6,965 nt of DNA from Arthrobacter sp. (GCA_025464545.1 JAODMA010000055.1:1-6965), one strand, 5' to 3'; positions 1-5,884 are shown, counted from the stretch's first letter. Notes: generated by a model from the sequence alone, not told the origin. Translations and numbers: made by a program.

Positions 1-1149
1 TGCGTCCTGAGTGCTTTCACCGGGTGGGCATGGCGGACTGACCGGAACCGGTTTACCAAGGCGCTGGCCCGGCTCGTCGGAAAACTGGACACTGCCATTC
101 CGCAGCAGGGCGTGCCTGGTCCGTCCAGGGGAGACAGTGCCGTCCTGGTGGTGGTCTGCGCGGTACTCCTTGTGGCCATGACCGCCTCCCATCAACTGAC
201 ACCTTTTGCGGCTATTCCGATCCTGACCGCCTTGCTGCTGACAGGCCGGCTGCGGCTGCGGTTTCTGCCCGTACTGGCAGTGGTGCTGCCCGTGGGGTGG
301 CTGGTGTTTGCGGCGTCAGCGTATCTGCAGGGCCACCATGACCAGTTGTTCGGCTCGTTCGGAGACATCGGCGCCAACGCCTTCGGCAGCCTGAACTCGA
401 GAGTATCCGGCAGCGACTCCCACCAGGTTGTCGTCTACACCCGTCTGGCCGAGGTGGCGGTGCTGTGGATGCTCGCCGCCGTGGGGGCCCTGGTGGCCCG
501 CAGACGGGGCGCGCCCTGGCTCACGGCGGCGGTCGGGGCTCTGGCGCTGCTTGTCCTCATCCCGATCCAGCCTTATGGGGGCGAGCTGCTGCTGCGGATT
601 TACCTCTTCAGCCTGCCGTTCACGGCGTGCCTGACCGTGCTGCCGCTGATGTCGGACCGACCCACCGGCCCGGGTCTGCGGCGCGGCATCGCCCTCCTGG
701 TGCTGGGCGCCGTTCTCTCCGCCACCACCATCGTGACCAGGTACGGCAATGACATTATGGAGAGCTTCACCACCAACGAAATCGCCCTCGTGAACCGCCT
801 CTACGAAACCGCACCCCCCGGGTCCAAGCTCATCGAGGCCGTCCGGAACACCCCCTGGAAGTTCCAGGACTACTCCGGCTACGACTACCGGTCGCTCGTT
901 CCGGCTGAATCCAGGCCTGGCGCGAGTCCGCTGACCTGTGATGCCGCCAATCAGATCGCCGCCCGCTCCGGGGCCTACCTGATCGTCACGGTAAGCCAGC
1001 TTCACGCCGCGGATCTCCGCGGATCAACACCTGCCGGGGACCTTCAAAATTTTGTCGCCCGGTGCAGCACCAACCCCGGCTGGACGAGGATCGCCGAGAA
1101 TGACGACGGCGTGATCTTCCGCATTGAAGGAGTAAGAAATGGCAATTGA
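1..1149 (+). CDS. Polytopic membrane protein of a surface-polysaccharide locus (5' partial)
   Basis: The frame is open from the first base, so this is the C-terminal part (382 residues visible) of a larger protein. The GTG at 112 is most likely internal, because the 37 codons before it read as ordinary protein and no clear ribosome site precedes it. About seven hydrophobic segments are visible, at roughly residues 47-61, 65-79, 88-107, 150-167, 173-191, 196-215 and 227-244. A hydrophilic tail of about 135 residues follows and is probably extracytoplasmic. An SHQLTPF motif follows the first helix; a similar HQ-x-TPF motif occurs, from memory, in actinobacterial membrane proteins of glycosyltransferase or polymerase type found in exopolysaccharide clusters. 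The last 11 bases overlap the next gene, which indicates an operon. The exact function is unknown. Confidence is high for a membrane protein and low for a role in polysaccharide assembly. Confidence 0.8.
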   Translation, partial: CVLSAFTGWAWRTDRNRFTKALARLVGKLDTAIPQQGVPGPSRGDSAVLVVVCAVLLVAMTASHQLTPFAAIPILTALLLTGRLRLRFLPVLAVVLPVGWLVFAASAYLQGHHDQLFGSFGDIGANAFGSLNSRVSGSDSHQVVVYTRLAEVAVLWMLAAVGALVARRRGAPWLTAAVGALALLVLIPIQPYGGELLLRIYLFSLPFTACLTVLPLMSDRPTGPGLRRGIALLVLGAVLSATTIVTRYGNDIMESFTTNEIALVNRLYETAPPGSKLIEAVRNTPWKFQDYSGYDYRSLVPAESRPGASPLTCDAANQIAARSGAYLIVTVSQLHAADLRGSTPAGDLQNFVARCSTNPGWTRIAENDDGVIFRIEGVRNGN

Positions 1150-1516
1150 ACGCCGTTACCTGAGCTACGCGACGGCTGCCATCGCAATAGCCGCCATGCC
1201 GCTGTCGTTTTTCGGCCCGGAAGGCCTTCGTCTGGCCGTCATTGGGCTGCTGATGCTCGCCGGTCCGGGAACGGCCCTGGTTCTGCTGCTCCGGCTCGGC
1301 CCCCCGCCCACCGCGCAGAGCGGTGGCGCGGTCCCCCTCGCCATCGCCGTCGCAATTGCCTTCAGCCTCGCGATGTCAACGCTGGTGTCGACGGCCATGA
1401 TCTACGCGCGCCTCTGGTCACCTCCAGTCGGCGTCTGCATCCTGTCCCTTGTCACGCTTGGCCTGCTGGCACTTGAGGTCAAGCGGTCCAGGGGCTCCTT
1501 GGCAGGTGCGAGATGA
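1139..1516 (+). CDS. Small four-helix membrane protein, DUF1616-like character
   Basis: This gene encodes 125 residues. The ATG at 1139 is preceded by AAGGAG at about 1128-1133, a good ribosome site that lies inside the end of the upstream gene, so the two genes overlap by 11 bases. Four hydrophobic segments are visible at about residues 9-25, 31-51, 65-88 and 94-112, followed by a basic tail (KRSRG). The stretch LAGPGTALVLLLR followed by a second helix pair recalls the N-terminal part of DUF1616-type membrane proteins, but this is a resemblance from memory only. No catalytic motif is visible. It sits between the large membrane protein and a tiny two-helix protein, so it is probably a partner or accessory of the same membrane complex. 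Function unknown. Confidence 0.75.
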   Translation: MAIERRYLSYATAAIAIAAMPLSFFGPEGLRLAVIGLLMLAGPGTALVLLLRLGPPPTAQSGGAVPLAIAVAIAFSLAMSTLVSTAMIYARLWSPPVGVCILSLVTLGLLALEVKRSRGSLAGAR

Positions 1517-1683
1517 TAGTTTTCCTCACCGGGCTTGCTGCCATCACCTCGCTCGTGACCTGTGATGTCTTGCGGGTATTGAACCCGGAAAGGCCGCTGC
1601 CCCGGGCTGCGGTATATACGACGGCGGCTCTACTTTCCGTAGTGGGCGTCTCGGTAATAGCGCAGCTGATGCGCCTTCTGTAG
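1513..1683 (+). CDS. Tiny two-helix membrane protein, translationally coupled
   Basis: This reading frame encodes 56 residues, starting MIVFLTGLAAITSLV and ending at TAG 1681-1683. Its ATG overlaps the stop codon of the preceding gene in an ATGA arrangement (1513-1516), the classic sign of translational coupling. The protein is nearly all hydrophobic: helix 1 at about residues 2-19, a short polar link containing NPERPLPR, and helix 2 at about residues 32-55. Two helices with a central basic turn suggest a hairpin with its loop in the cytoplasm, acting as a small subunit of the same membrane assembly. No family is recognised. The 4-base overlap and clean membrane pattern make it likely to be real, although it is below common gene-caller length cut-offs. 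Confidence 0.6.
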   Translation: MIVFLTGLAAITSLVTCDVLRVLNPERPLPRAAVYTTAALLSVVGVSVIAQLMRLL

Positions 1684-1767
1684 CGGCATCCCCCAACCCT
1701 GCCGCCTGGACAGTCCGCAGATATGCCGGACTACTGAAAGCAATCCAACAAATTTTGAGGTAAATCA

Positions 1768-2499
1768 ATGAGAACACTAAAAGCGCTAGGCTCCGCGGGA
1801 ACCTTAGGACTGCTCGTCGCGGGTTCCCTTGTTTTCGGCTCCGCCCAGGCAGCTACCGCTGCAATCTGCGAGCCCTCACCATCAAACACCTTTCCGGGAA
1901 GCACCGTGTTGGACACGAGCTTTGAGAGCGGCAGCTATTGCGGCCTCGTCACGAAGGTGGGCGGAAACGGCACCGTTTCTATCTCGACGACCCAGAAACA
2001 CACCGGGACCAAATCCACCAAGCTGCACGTGACCGACACGTCCGGCTCCATGGCGAACCAGGCCATGCCCTTCACCTCGACCACCAAGACGGCGTACGCC
2101 GACGGCTGGTTCAACATCACCGCAGCCGGTGTCGCCGGCAATAATGTCCCGTATTTCCGCTTTTTCTCCGGCTCCACCCGGATTGCAGATGTCTACCGGT
2201 ATAACAGCAACGGGCAGATGTGGCTGCGCGTCACCTCGCCCTCCGGATCATTCGTTTACACGAAGCTGACCGCCGGAAGCGTCTCCATGAACGCCTGGCA
2301 TCGCGTCGGCATGCGCGTCACGACGAACGGCACCAAGTCAACGATCCAGGTGTGGCTCGACAATTCGCTGAAGTACTCCAGCAGCGCGGTCAACATCAAT
2401 GCCACGACCCTGAGCAAGGTTCAACTGGGCGCCGAGCACAGCCGGCAGAAGGGCGACGAGTACATCGATGACGTGATCATCAAGCGCAGCAGCAGCTGA
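1768..2499 (+). CDS. Secreted LamG-like (concanavalin A-fold) protein
   Basis: The product has 243 residues. The ATG at 1768 is preceded by TGAGG ending at 1760, seven bases upstream. Residues 1-28 form a Sec signal peptide: basic start MRTLK, a Gly/Ala/Leu core, and a likely cut after AQA at 26-28. The mature part is rich in Ser, Thr, Gly and Asn, with beta-strand patterns typical of LamG/concanavalin A-like jelly rolls. These include LDTSFESGSYC near the start, a THTG-like turn, WHRVGMRV and IQVWLDNS near residues 180-210, and a closing YIDDVIIKR strand. Cys34 and Cys58 could form a disulfide. Such domains bind carbohydrate or act as polysaccharide lyases or glucanases; no catalytic set can be assigned here. 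Its place after the membrane genes suggests it binds or trims the exported polysaccharide. It looks less GC-rich than its neighbours. Confidence 0.75.
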   Translation: MRTLKALGSAGTLGLLVAGSLVFGSAQAATAAICEPSPSNTFPGSTVLDTSFESGSYCGLVTKVGGNGTVSISTTQKHTGTKSTKLHVTDTSGSMANQAMPFTSTTKTAYADGWFNITAAGVAGNNVPYFRFFSGSTRIADVYRYNSNGQMWLRVTSPSGSFVYTKLTAGSVSMNAWHRVGMRVTTNGTKSTIQVWLDNSLKYSSSAVNINATTLSKVQLGAEHSRQKGDEYIDDVIIKRSSS

Positions 2500-2500
2500 A

Positions 2501-2517
2501 CACCCGCCGCAGGGGTG
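2501..2517. terminator. Small hairpin between convergent genes
   Basis: CACCC at 2501-2505 can pair with GGGTG at 2513-2517 across a 7-base loop. It lies in the 29-base gap between the stops of the LamG gene (+) and trpF (-). A weak bidirectional terminator is plausible, but no T-tract follows. Confidence 0.3.
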
Positions 2518-2528
2518 GCGCGGACCGC

Positions 2529-3128
2529 CTAGGCTGATTTGGCCGCGTTTACGAATTCGCGGACCTTGGCCAAATCCTTGACCCCCCGGGTTGACTCGAC
2601 GCCGGAGGATACGTCAACGCCCCAGGCTCCAGCCCGGACCGCGGCGTCGGCAACATTTGCCGGATCCAAGCCACCGGCCAGCAACCAAGCCCGGCCCGCC
2701 AACCCCTTGGCACGGACCGACGCATAGTCCCACGCCTCACCGGATCCGGGTACGGCGGCGTCGATCAACAGCAGTTCCTCACCCCAGCTGGCGAACGCCT
2801 CCGGCCCTGCCTCCATGGTCACGGCCCGAATCACTTTGAGCCCGGCGTCGTGCACAGCCCGCACATCCGCGGGGGTGCGGTCGCCATGCAGCTGGACCCA
2901 GGCCAGGCCCGCCCCTCGGGCCAGCGTGACGGCCTCCGTTGCTGGCTCGTGCCGGAAGACGCCGACGGCGGCAACCCCGTCGGGGACATGGGCCAGCAGT
3001 TCCCGGGCCCGGGTAGGGGTCACTTTCCGCGGGCTGGGCGTCAAGACGAAACCGACGGCATCCGCGCCGGCCACGACCGCGGTCAGGACGGACTCGGCGG
3101 TACTGAGCCCGCACACTTTTACGAACAT
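2529..3128 (-). CDS. trpF: Phosphoribosylanthranilate isomerase
   Basis: The product has 199 residues, the usual length of the family. It catalyses the Amadori rearrangement of N-(5'-phosphoribosyl)anthranilate to CdRP in cytoplasmic tryptophan synthesis. The start chosen is the ATG at 3128, because AGAAGGAG lies just upstream and the protein then begins MFVKVCG, the conserved start; the open frame extends 16 codons further but without family sequence. Family motifs in TIM-barrel order are: KVCG with catalytic Cys6, GFVLTPSPRKV at 26-36, VQLHG at 78-82, LLID with catalytic Asp123, LAGGLDPANV at 150-159, and GVDVSSGVES at 170-179 for phosphate binding. The loop after Asp123 reads PGSG rather than the common GGTG. 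No other trp gene is nearby. Many actinobacteria lack trpF and use the bifunctional PriA, so a separate copy is notable. Confidence 0.9.
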   Translation of the reverse strand: MFVKVCGLSTAESVLTAVVAGADAVGFVLTPSPRKVTPTRARELLAHVPDGVAAVGVFRHEPATEAVTLARGAGLAWVQLHGDRTPADVRAVHDAGLKVIRAVTMEAGPEAFASWGEELLLIDAAVPGSGEAWDYASVRAKGLAGRAWLLAGGLDPANVADAAVRAGAWGVDVSSGVESTRGVKDLAKVREFVNAAKSA

Positions 3129-3156
3129 TCGGCTCCTTCTGCAGCTCCTGACTTCG

Positions 3157-3162
3157 ACGTTA
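3157..3162 (-). promoter_or_regulatory. Possible -10 element for trpF
   Basis: The minus strand reads TAACGT here, fitting the actinobacterial TANNNT -10 pattern. It would start transcription about 20 bases before the ATG at 3128, leaving a short leader that holds AGAAGGAG. No clear -35 is visible. Confidence 0.3.
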
Positions 3163-3226
3163 GCAAGTTGCGGCAAGGCGTGCGGAGGTTACGTACCCCG
3201 GCCGCGGCCCTCCCGCAGGATCCGGC

Positions 3227-3232
3227 TAGGCT
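3227..3232 (+). promoter_or_regulatory. -10 element for leaderless transcription of the hutD-like gene
   Basis: TAGGCT matches TANNNT and is followed by six bases (GGGGCG) and then the ATG at 3239. This places the expected transcription start on the A of the start codon. The gene has no good Shine-Dalgarno sequence, which fits leaderless translation, common in actinobacteria. No -35 is recognised. Confidence 0.5.
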
Positions 3233-3238
3233 GGGGCG

Positions 3239-3862
3239 ATGGAGATCATCCGCTATGCCGAGCTGAAAGCCCAACCCTGGCGCAACGGCGGCGGGGTGAC
3301 CCGCGAAGTGGCCAGCGGCCGCGCGGCCGCGGCAGACGCCGGCACCACGCCCGCCGCGCCGGGGCAGGACGCCGCCTGGGACTGGCGGGTCAGTATCGCC
3401 GAGGTCTCCAAGGCCGGAGCCTTCTCCGCTTTTCCCGGCACGGACCGCGTGCTTACCGTGATCGAGGGCGAACTGCTGCTCCTGAGCGTCGACGGCGCCG
3501 AACATCCGCTCGAGAAATACCGCCCGTTCCGGTTCTCCGGGGACGCGGACGCCGCCGGCGCCCTGCCCACCGGCGACATCCGCGACCTGAACGTCTTCAC
3601 CCGGACCGGGACCTTCAAGGGGTACACGTCCATCATCGAGCTTTCCAGGAAACGCGCCCATCCCGTGTTCGATGGCCAACTCGGCATCCTGTTGCAGGGT
3701 CAGGCCACGGTCAGCCCGGGCGTTCCGGGGTCTGCAGCAGCCGAACCCGTGACGCTGGACCGCTACGACGCCGTCGTCGGCTCAGACAGCGGGTCGCCCG
3801 AAATCCTGGGCCGCGGCTTCCTCGCCGTGGTGTCCATCGACAGGGTGGCGGGCGATCTCTGA
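3239..3862 (+). CDS. HutD/Ves family cupin-fold protein
   Basis: The product has 207 residues and starts at the ATG at 3239, which puts the family motif near the N-terminus. Signature segments are PWRNGGGVTRE at 13-23, WDWRVSIAEVSKAGAFSAFPGTDR at 47-70 (quoted as two family blocks, WRVSIAEV and FSAFPGTDR), and VIEGELLLL after it; later DLNVFTR and DAVVGSDSG follow. The HutD/Ves family folds as a bicupin and is often linked to histidine utilisation (hut) genes, though its biochemical role is not settled. An insert rich in Ala (about 27-46) separates the first two motifs. No hut gene is in the window, so this is an orphan copy and the histidine link cannot be assumed. It is divergent from trpF with a 110-base gap and is probably transcribed without a leader. 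Confidence 0.85.
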   Translation: MEIIRYAELKAQPWRNGGGVTREVASGRAAAADAGTTPAAPGQDAAWDWRVSIAEVSKAGAFSAFPGTDRVLTVIEGELLLLSVDGAEHPLEKYRPFRFSGDADAAGALPTGDIRDLNVFTRTGTFKGYTSIIELSRKRAHPVFDGQLGILLQGQATVSPGVPGSAAAEPVTLDRYDAVVGSDSGSPEILGRGFLAVVSIDRVAGDL

Positions 3863-3873
3863 CCCGACTGGGT

Positions 3874-3879
3874 TAACAT
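3874..3879 (+). promoter_or_regulatory. Probable -10 element of the guanidine-responsive operon
   Basis: TAACAT fits TANNNT and would start transcription near 3886. That leaves a leader of about 75 bases that carries the complete riboswitch aptamer before the first SMR gene. It sits just after the stop of the hutD-like gene. No good -35 is seen. Confidence 0.4.
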
Positions 3880-3902
3880 GGAACCAAGGCCCCACTCACC
3901 GG

Positions 3903-3959
3903 CGGCCTCCGGACGACGGTTCAGTACCCGGCACGCGACAAGACTGGCCACAGGAGCCG
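3903..3959 (+). promoter_or_regulatory. Guanidine-III (ykkC-III) riboswitch
   Basis: The aptamer core spans about 3909-3949 and matches the conserved blocks of the guanidine-III class as I recall them from the Thermobifida fusca aptamer: CCGGACGA (3909-3916), GTACCCGG (3924-3931) and ACAAGAC (3938-3944), in order and with near-identical spacing. The pseudoknot helix is CCGG 3909-3912 with CCGG 3928-3931. The second helix pairs 3918-3924 with 3944-3949, with one bulged T. The ribosome site CAGGAG (3951-3956) begins two bases after the aptamer. The segment 3903-3910 can instead pair with 3953-3959 with one bulge, masking GGAG and using up two bases of the pseudoknot. Free guanidine should favour the aptamer and release the ribosome site, giving a translational ON switch. 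The match is seen in sequence; the switching mechanism is inferred. Confidence 0.88.
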
Positions 3960-3961
3960 TC

Positions 3962-4285
3962 ATGTCGTGGTTAATACTCATTCTTTCCGGTGCGCTGGAA
4001 GCCGTCTGGGCCGCAGCCCTGCACCGCATGTCTCAGTCGACGGGCCGCCGCCGGCTGGTCCCGGCCCTCGTCTTCCTCGTTGCCGTCATTGCGAGCACGG
4101 GCGGCCTGGCCATCGCCATGGAGTCCATCCCCACCGGAACTGCCTACGCCGTGTGGGTGGGAGTGGGCGTGGTGCTGACGTCCGGCTACGCCATCATCAC
4201 CAAGGCTGAACGCGCGACGACGGCCCGGATCCTGCTGCTCGGCGGGATCGCGGCCTGTGTGGTCGGCCTGAAAGTGGTGGCGTGA
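3962..4285 (+). CDS. SMR-family guanidinium exporter subunit (SugE/Gdx type), first of a pair
   Basis: The product has 107 residues and four helices. The ATG at 3962 is chosen because CAGGAG ends five bases before it and the protein then starts MSWLILILSGALEAVW, the normal SMR start; the open frame upstream covers the riboswitch. Glu13, the essential proton/substrate carboxylate, and Trp16 are present, as is the Gdx-type GTAYAVW signature at 59-65. Helices run about 2-20, 33-51, 60-79 and 88-105. Gdx proteins exchange guanidinium for protons. Loop 1 (HRMSQSTGRRR) and loop 3 (TKAERATTAR) carry the positive charge, predicting both in the cytoplasm with the termini outside. Loop 1 lacks the usual DGFTR-type sequence kept in the partner. 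The gene sits under the guanidine-III riboswitch and its stop overlaps the next start by four bases. Confidence 0.92.
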   Translation: MSWLILILSGALEAVWAAALHRMSQSTGRRRLVPALVFLVAVIASTGGLAIAMESIPTGTAYAVWVGVGVVLTSGYAIITKAERATTARILLLGGIAACVVGLKVVA

Positions 4286-4683
4286 TCATGTCCAGGCCGT
4301 CCGCTATTTCATGGACCATCCTGCTGGCCTCCGCCGTGCTGGAGGCAGTCTGGGCCACCGCGCTTGGGCTTTCGGACGGGTTCACCCGGCCCCTGCCCAC
4401 AGCAGTCTTCGCCGTGAGCGCCGCGCTCAGCATGGCGGGGCTGGGCGTTGCCGTGAAGCGCATCCCGCTCGGGACCGCCTATGCCGTCTGGGTGGGAATC
4501 GGCGCGGCACTGACGGTCGGCTGGGCGATGGCGACCGGCGTCGAACCGGCCAGCCCGCTGAAACTGCTTTTCATTGCCGGGATTGTGGGCTGCGCTGCAG
4601 GACTGAAACTGCTGCCGGCCGGAAACCCGGACGCCCCCGAAGCAGAGAAGTTCCCGTCCCCCGCGCAAACTCCCTCCGTTTGA
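4282..4683 (+). CDS. SMR-family guanidinium exporter subunit (SugE/Gdx type), second of a pair
   Basis: The product has 133 residues. The GTG at 4282 overlaps the previous stop (GTGA), suggesting translational coupling; ATG 4288 is an alternative two codons later. Conserved Glu21 and Trp24 lie in VLEAVWA, DGFTR at 32-36 is the canonical loop, and GTAYAVW is at 64-70. Helices run about 10-29, 38-57, 65-84 and 93-111. Positive charge sits at the N-terminus (SRPS) and in loop 2 (KR at 59-60), while loops 1 and 3 are almost neutral, predicting N- and C-termini in the cytoplasm, opposite to the partner. A polar tail of about 20 residues rich in Pro and Glu (after residue 112) is longer than usual for SMR proteins. 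The pair most likely forms a fixed-topology heterodimer exporting guanidinium. Confidence 0.92.
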   Translation: MIMSRPSAISWTILLASAVLEAVWATALGLSDGFTRPLPTAVFAVSAALSMAGLGVAVKRIPLGTAYAVWVGIGAALTVGWAMATGVEPASPLKLLFIAGIVGCAAGLKLLPAGNPDAPEAEKFPSPAQTPSV

Positions 4684-4685
4684 GG

Positions 4686-4724
4686 CAGTACGACGGCGTG
4701 TCCCCCGGGATGCCCGTCGTACTG
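4686..4724 (+). terminator. Perfect 11-bp hairpin after the SMR operon
   Basis: CAGTACGACGG (4686-4696) pairs perfectly with CCGTCGTACTG (4714-4724) across a 17-base loop, starting three bases after the stop of the second SMR gene. No T-tract follows, which is common for actinobacterial terminators. An operator role for the downstream gene is a less likely alternative. Confidence 0.6.
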
Positions 4725-4728
4725 ACCA

Positions 4729-4750
4729 CTCCCCAGTCAAAGATGGGGAG
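4729..4750 (+). terminator. Second hairpin, in tandem
   Basis: CTCCCCA (4729-4735) pairs with TGGGGAG (4744-4750) around the 8-base loop GTCAAAGA, four bases after the preceding hairpin. Two stacked hairpins support transcription termination of the SMR operon and insulation of the aldo/keto reductase gene. The remaining spacer to 4856 holds no clear promoter. Confidence 0.45.
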
Positions 4751-4856
4751 AATCATCCGGCCGGGCAGCAACCGGGGTGGAATACTCGCACGCGGGGCGC
4801 GGTTCTTGGCAGGGACGGCATTTTCCCGGCAGCACGGACAGTGAATGGAGATCCAG

Positions 4857-5870
4857 ATGAACCCGGCAGCATCAGTCCAGCTCGGCGACGGACTAACAGT
4901 CAGCCAACTCGGATTCGGCGGGATGGCCCTGACCCCGGTGTACGGCGAGGTGGACCCGGCCGAAGCACTCCGGACCCTGCATCACGCGGTTGATACCGGC
5001 GTCAGCTTCATCGACACGGCGGACATCTATGGCGGCGGCGGCAACGAGGAACTGATTGCCCAGTTGCTCAAGGATCGCCGCGGCGACGTCCAGCTGGCGA
5101 CCAAGTTCGGCCTCGTGGGCACACCGTCGGCCGGGTACACCGACATCCGGGGTGACGCCGCCTACGTACGGCAGGCCGTGGACCGCAGCCTGCAACGGCT
5201 GGGCACCGACTCGATCGACCTGTACTACATGCACCGCCGCGACCTCCGCGTTCCGATAGTGGAAACCGTGGAGGCCATGGCGGAGCTGGTGCACGCCGGT
5301 AAGGTGCGGCATCTTGGCCTGTCCGAGGTGACGGCCGAGGAGCTGCGTGAAGCCAGCAGCATCCACCCGATCGCCGCTGTCCAGAGCGAATGGTCAATCT
5401 GGAGCCGCGACGTGGAACGCAACGTGGTTCCCGCCGCGGCCGAACTCGGGGTGGGCTTTGTGCCCTATTCGCCGCTGGGCCGGGGATTTCTCACCGGCAC
5501 CGTGAACGCCGCAACGCTGGGCAGCGCCGACTTCCGCCGCAACATTCCGCGCTTCGCCGCTGACGCTGCCGACGCCAACCAGGGTGTGGTGGACGCCGTA
5601 CGCGCAGTTGCTGCGGAACTCCGCATTGCCGGGCAGGCTGCAACCCCCGCCCAGGTGGCCCTGGCCTGGCTGCTCGCGCAGGGCCGGAAGCTGGGGCTGC
5701 CGGTGGTCCCCATCCCCGGCACGCGCAAGGCGGACCGGATCGACGAAAACCTGGGCGCCCTGGCGCTCGACTTCACCGCAGCGCAGCTGGCGAAGCTCGA
5801 CGCCGCTGCGGGCTCCGTCGTCGGATCCCGCTCCGCGGACCCCAGCTGGGTGTCGCAGGGCCGTGAATAG
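4857..5870 (+). CDS. Aldo/keto reductase
   Basis: The product has 337 residues from the ATG at 4857, which has GGAG (4847-4850) six bases upstream; the in-frame ATG at 4845 has no such site and would add only four residues. It is an NADPH-type oxidoreductase with a TIM barrel. Motifs in order are LGFGGMALTPVYG at 18-30, FIDTADIYG at 51-59 with catalytic Asp53 and Tyr58, ATKFG with Lys83, YYMHRRD with His126, and GKVRHLGLSE followed by VQSEWSIWSR. FVPYSPLGRGFLTG comes next, and the C-terminal cofactor segment VVPIPGTRKADRIDENL follows. The catalytic tetrad is complete. The overall pattern resembles the AKR13/YakC-like group that reduces aldehydes. Substrate cannot be told from sequence. It is separated from the SMR operon by two hairpins and followed after 21 bases by a hydrolase gene with its own promoter. 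Confidence 0.93.
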   Translation: MNPAASVQLGDGLTVSQLGFGGMALTPVYGEVDPAEALRTLHHAVDTGVSFIDTADIYGGGGNEELIAQLLKDRRGDVQLATKFGLVGTPSAGYTDIRGDAAYVRQAVDRSLQRLGTDSIDLYYMHRRDLRVPIVETVEAMAELVHAGKVRHLGLSEVTAEELREASSIHPIAAVQSEWSIWSRDVERNVVPAAAELGVGFVPYSPLGRGFLTGTVNAATLGSADFRRNIPRFAADAADANQGVVDAVRAVAAELRIAGQAATPAQVALAWLLAQGRKLGLPVVPIPGTRKADRIDENLGALALDFTAAQLAKLDAAAGSVVGSRSADPSWVSQGRE

Positions 5871-5878
5871 CGCCTCCG

Positions 5879-5884
5879 TAGACT
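5879..5884 (+). promoter_or_regulatory. -10 element for leaderless transcription of the MBL-fold gene
   Basis: TAGACT fits TANNNT and is followed by seven bases and then the ATG at 5892, which places the expected transcription start on the start codon. No Shine-Dalgarno sequence is seen before this ATG. The element lies in the 21-base gap after the aldo/keto reductase stop. Confidence 0.5.

Noticed and set aside
112..114. GTG as the start of the first gene
   Set aside because: The frame is open and protein-like from base 1 and there is no clear ribosome site, so this is an internal codon of a partial gene.
316..1005. Long minus-strand frame opposite the first membrane gene
   Set aside because: Its Gly/Arg/His-rich product is typical of antisense in high-GC DNA and the plus-strand frame has clear helices.
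1712..1732. AGTCCG/CGGACT 6-bp inverted repeat before the LamG gene
   Set aside because: The short stem with a 9-base loop and no T-tract is too weak to call a terminator or operator, though it sits in the 84-base gap between genes.
3129..3176. 16-codon N-terminal extension of trpF
   Set aside because: ATG 3128 has a strong ribosome site and gives the conserved MFVKVCG start.
2815..3876. 353-codon plus-strand frame spanning trpF and the hutD-like gene
   Set aside because: It runs antisense to trpF and then out of frame through the HutD-family gene; the product is Arg/Pro-rich with no motif.
3878..3961. N-terminal extension of the first SMR protein from ATG 3878
   Set aside because: It overlaps the -10 element and the riboswitch; the SMR fold starts at ATG 3962 with CAGGAG before it.
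4806..4811. TTGGCA as a -35 element for the aldo/keto reductase
   Set aside because: No acceptable -10 is found at the right distance.
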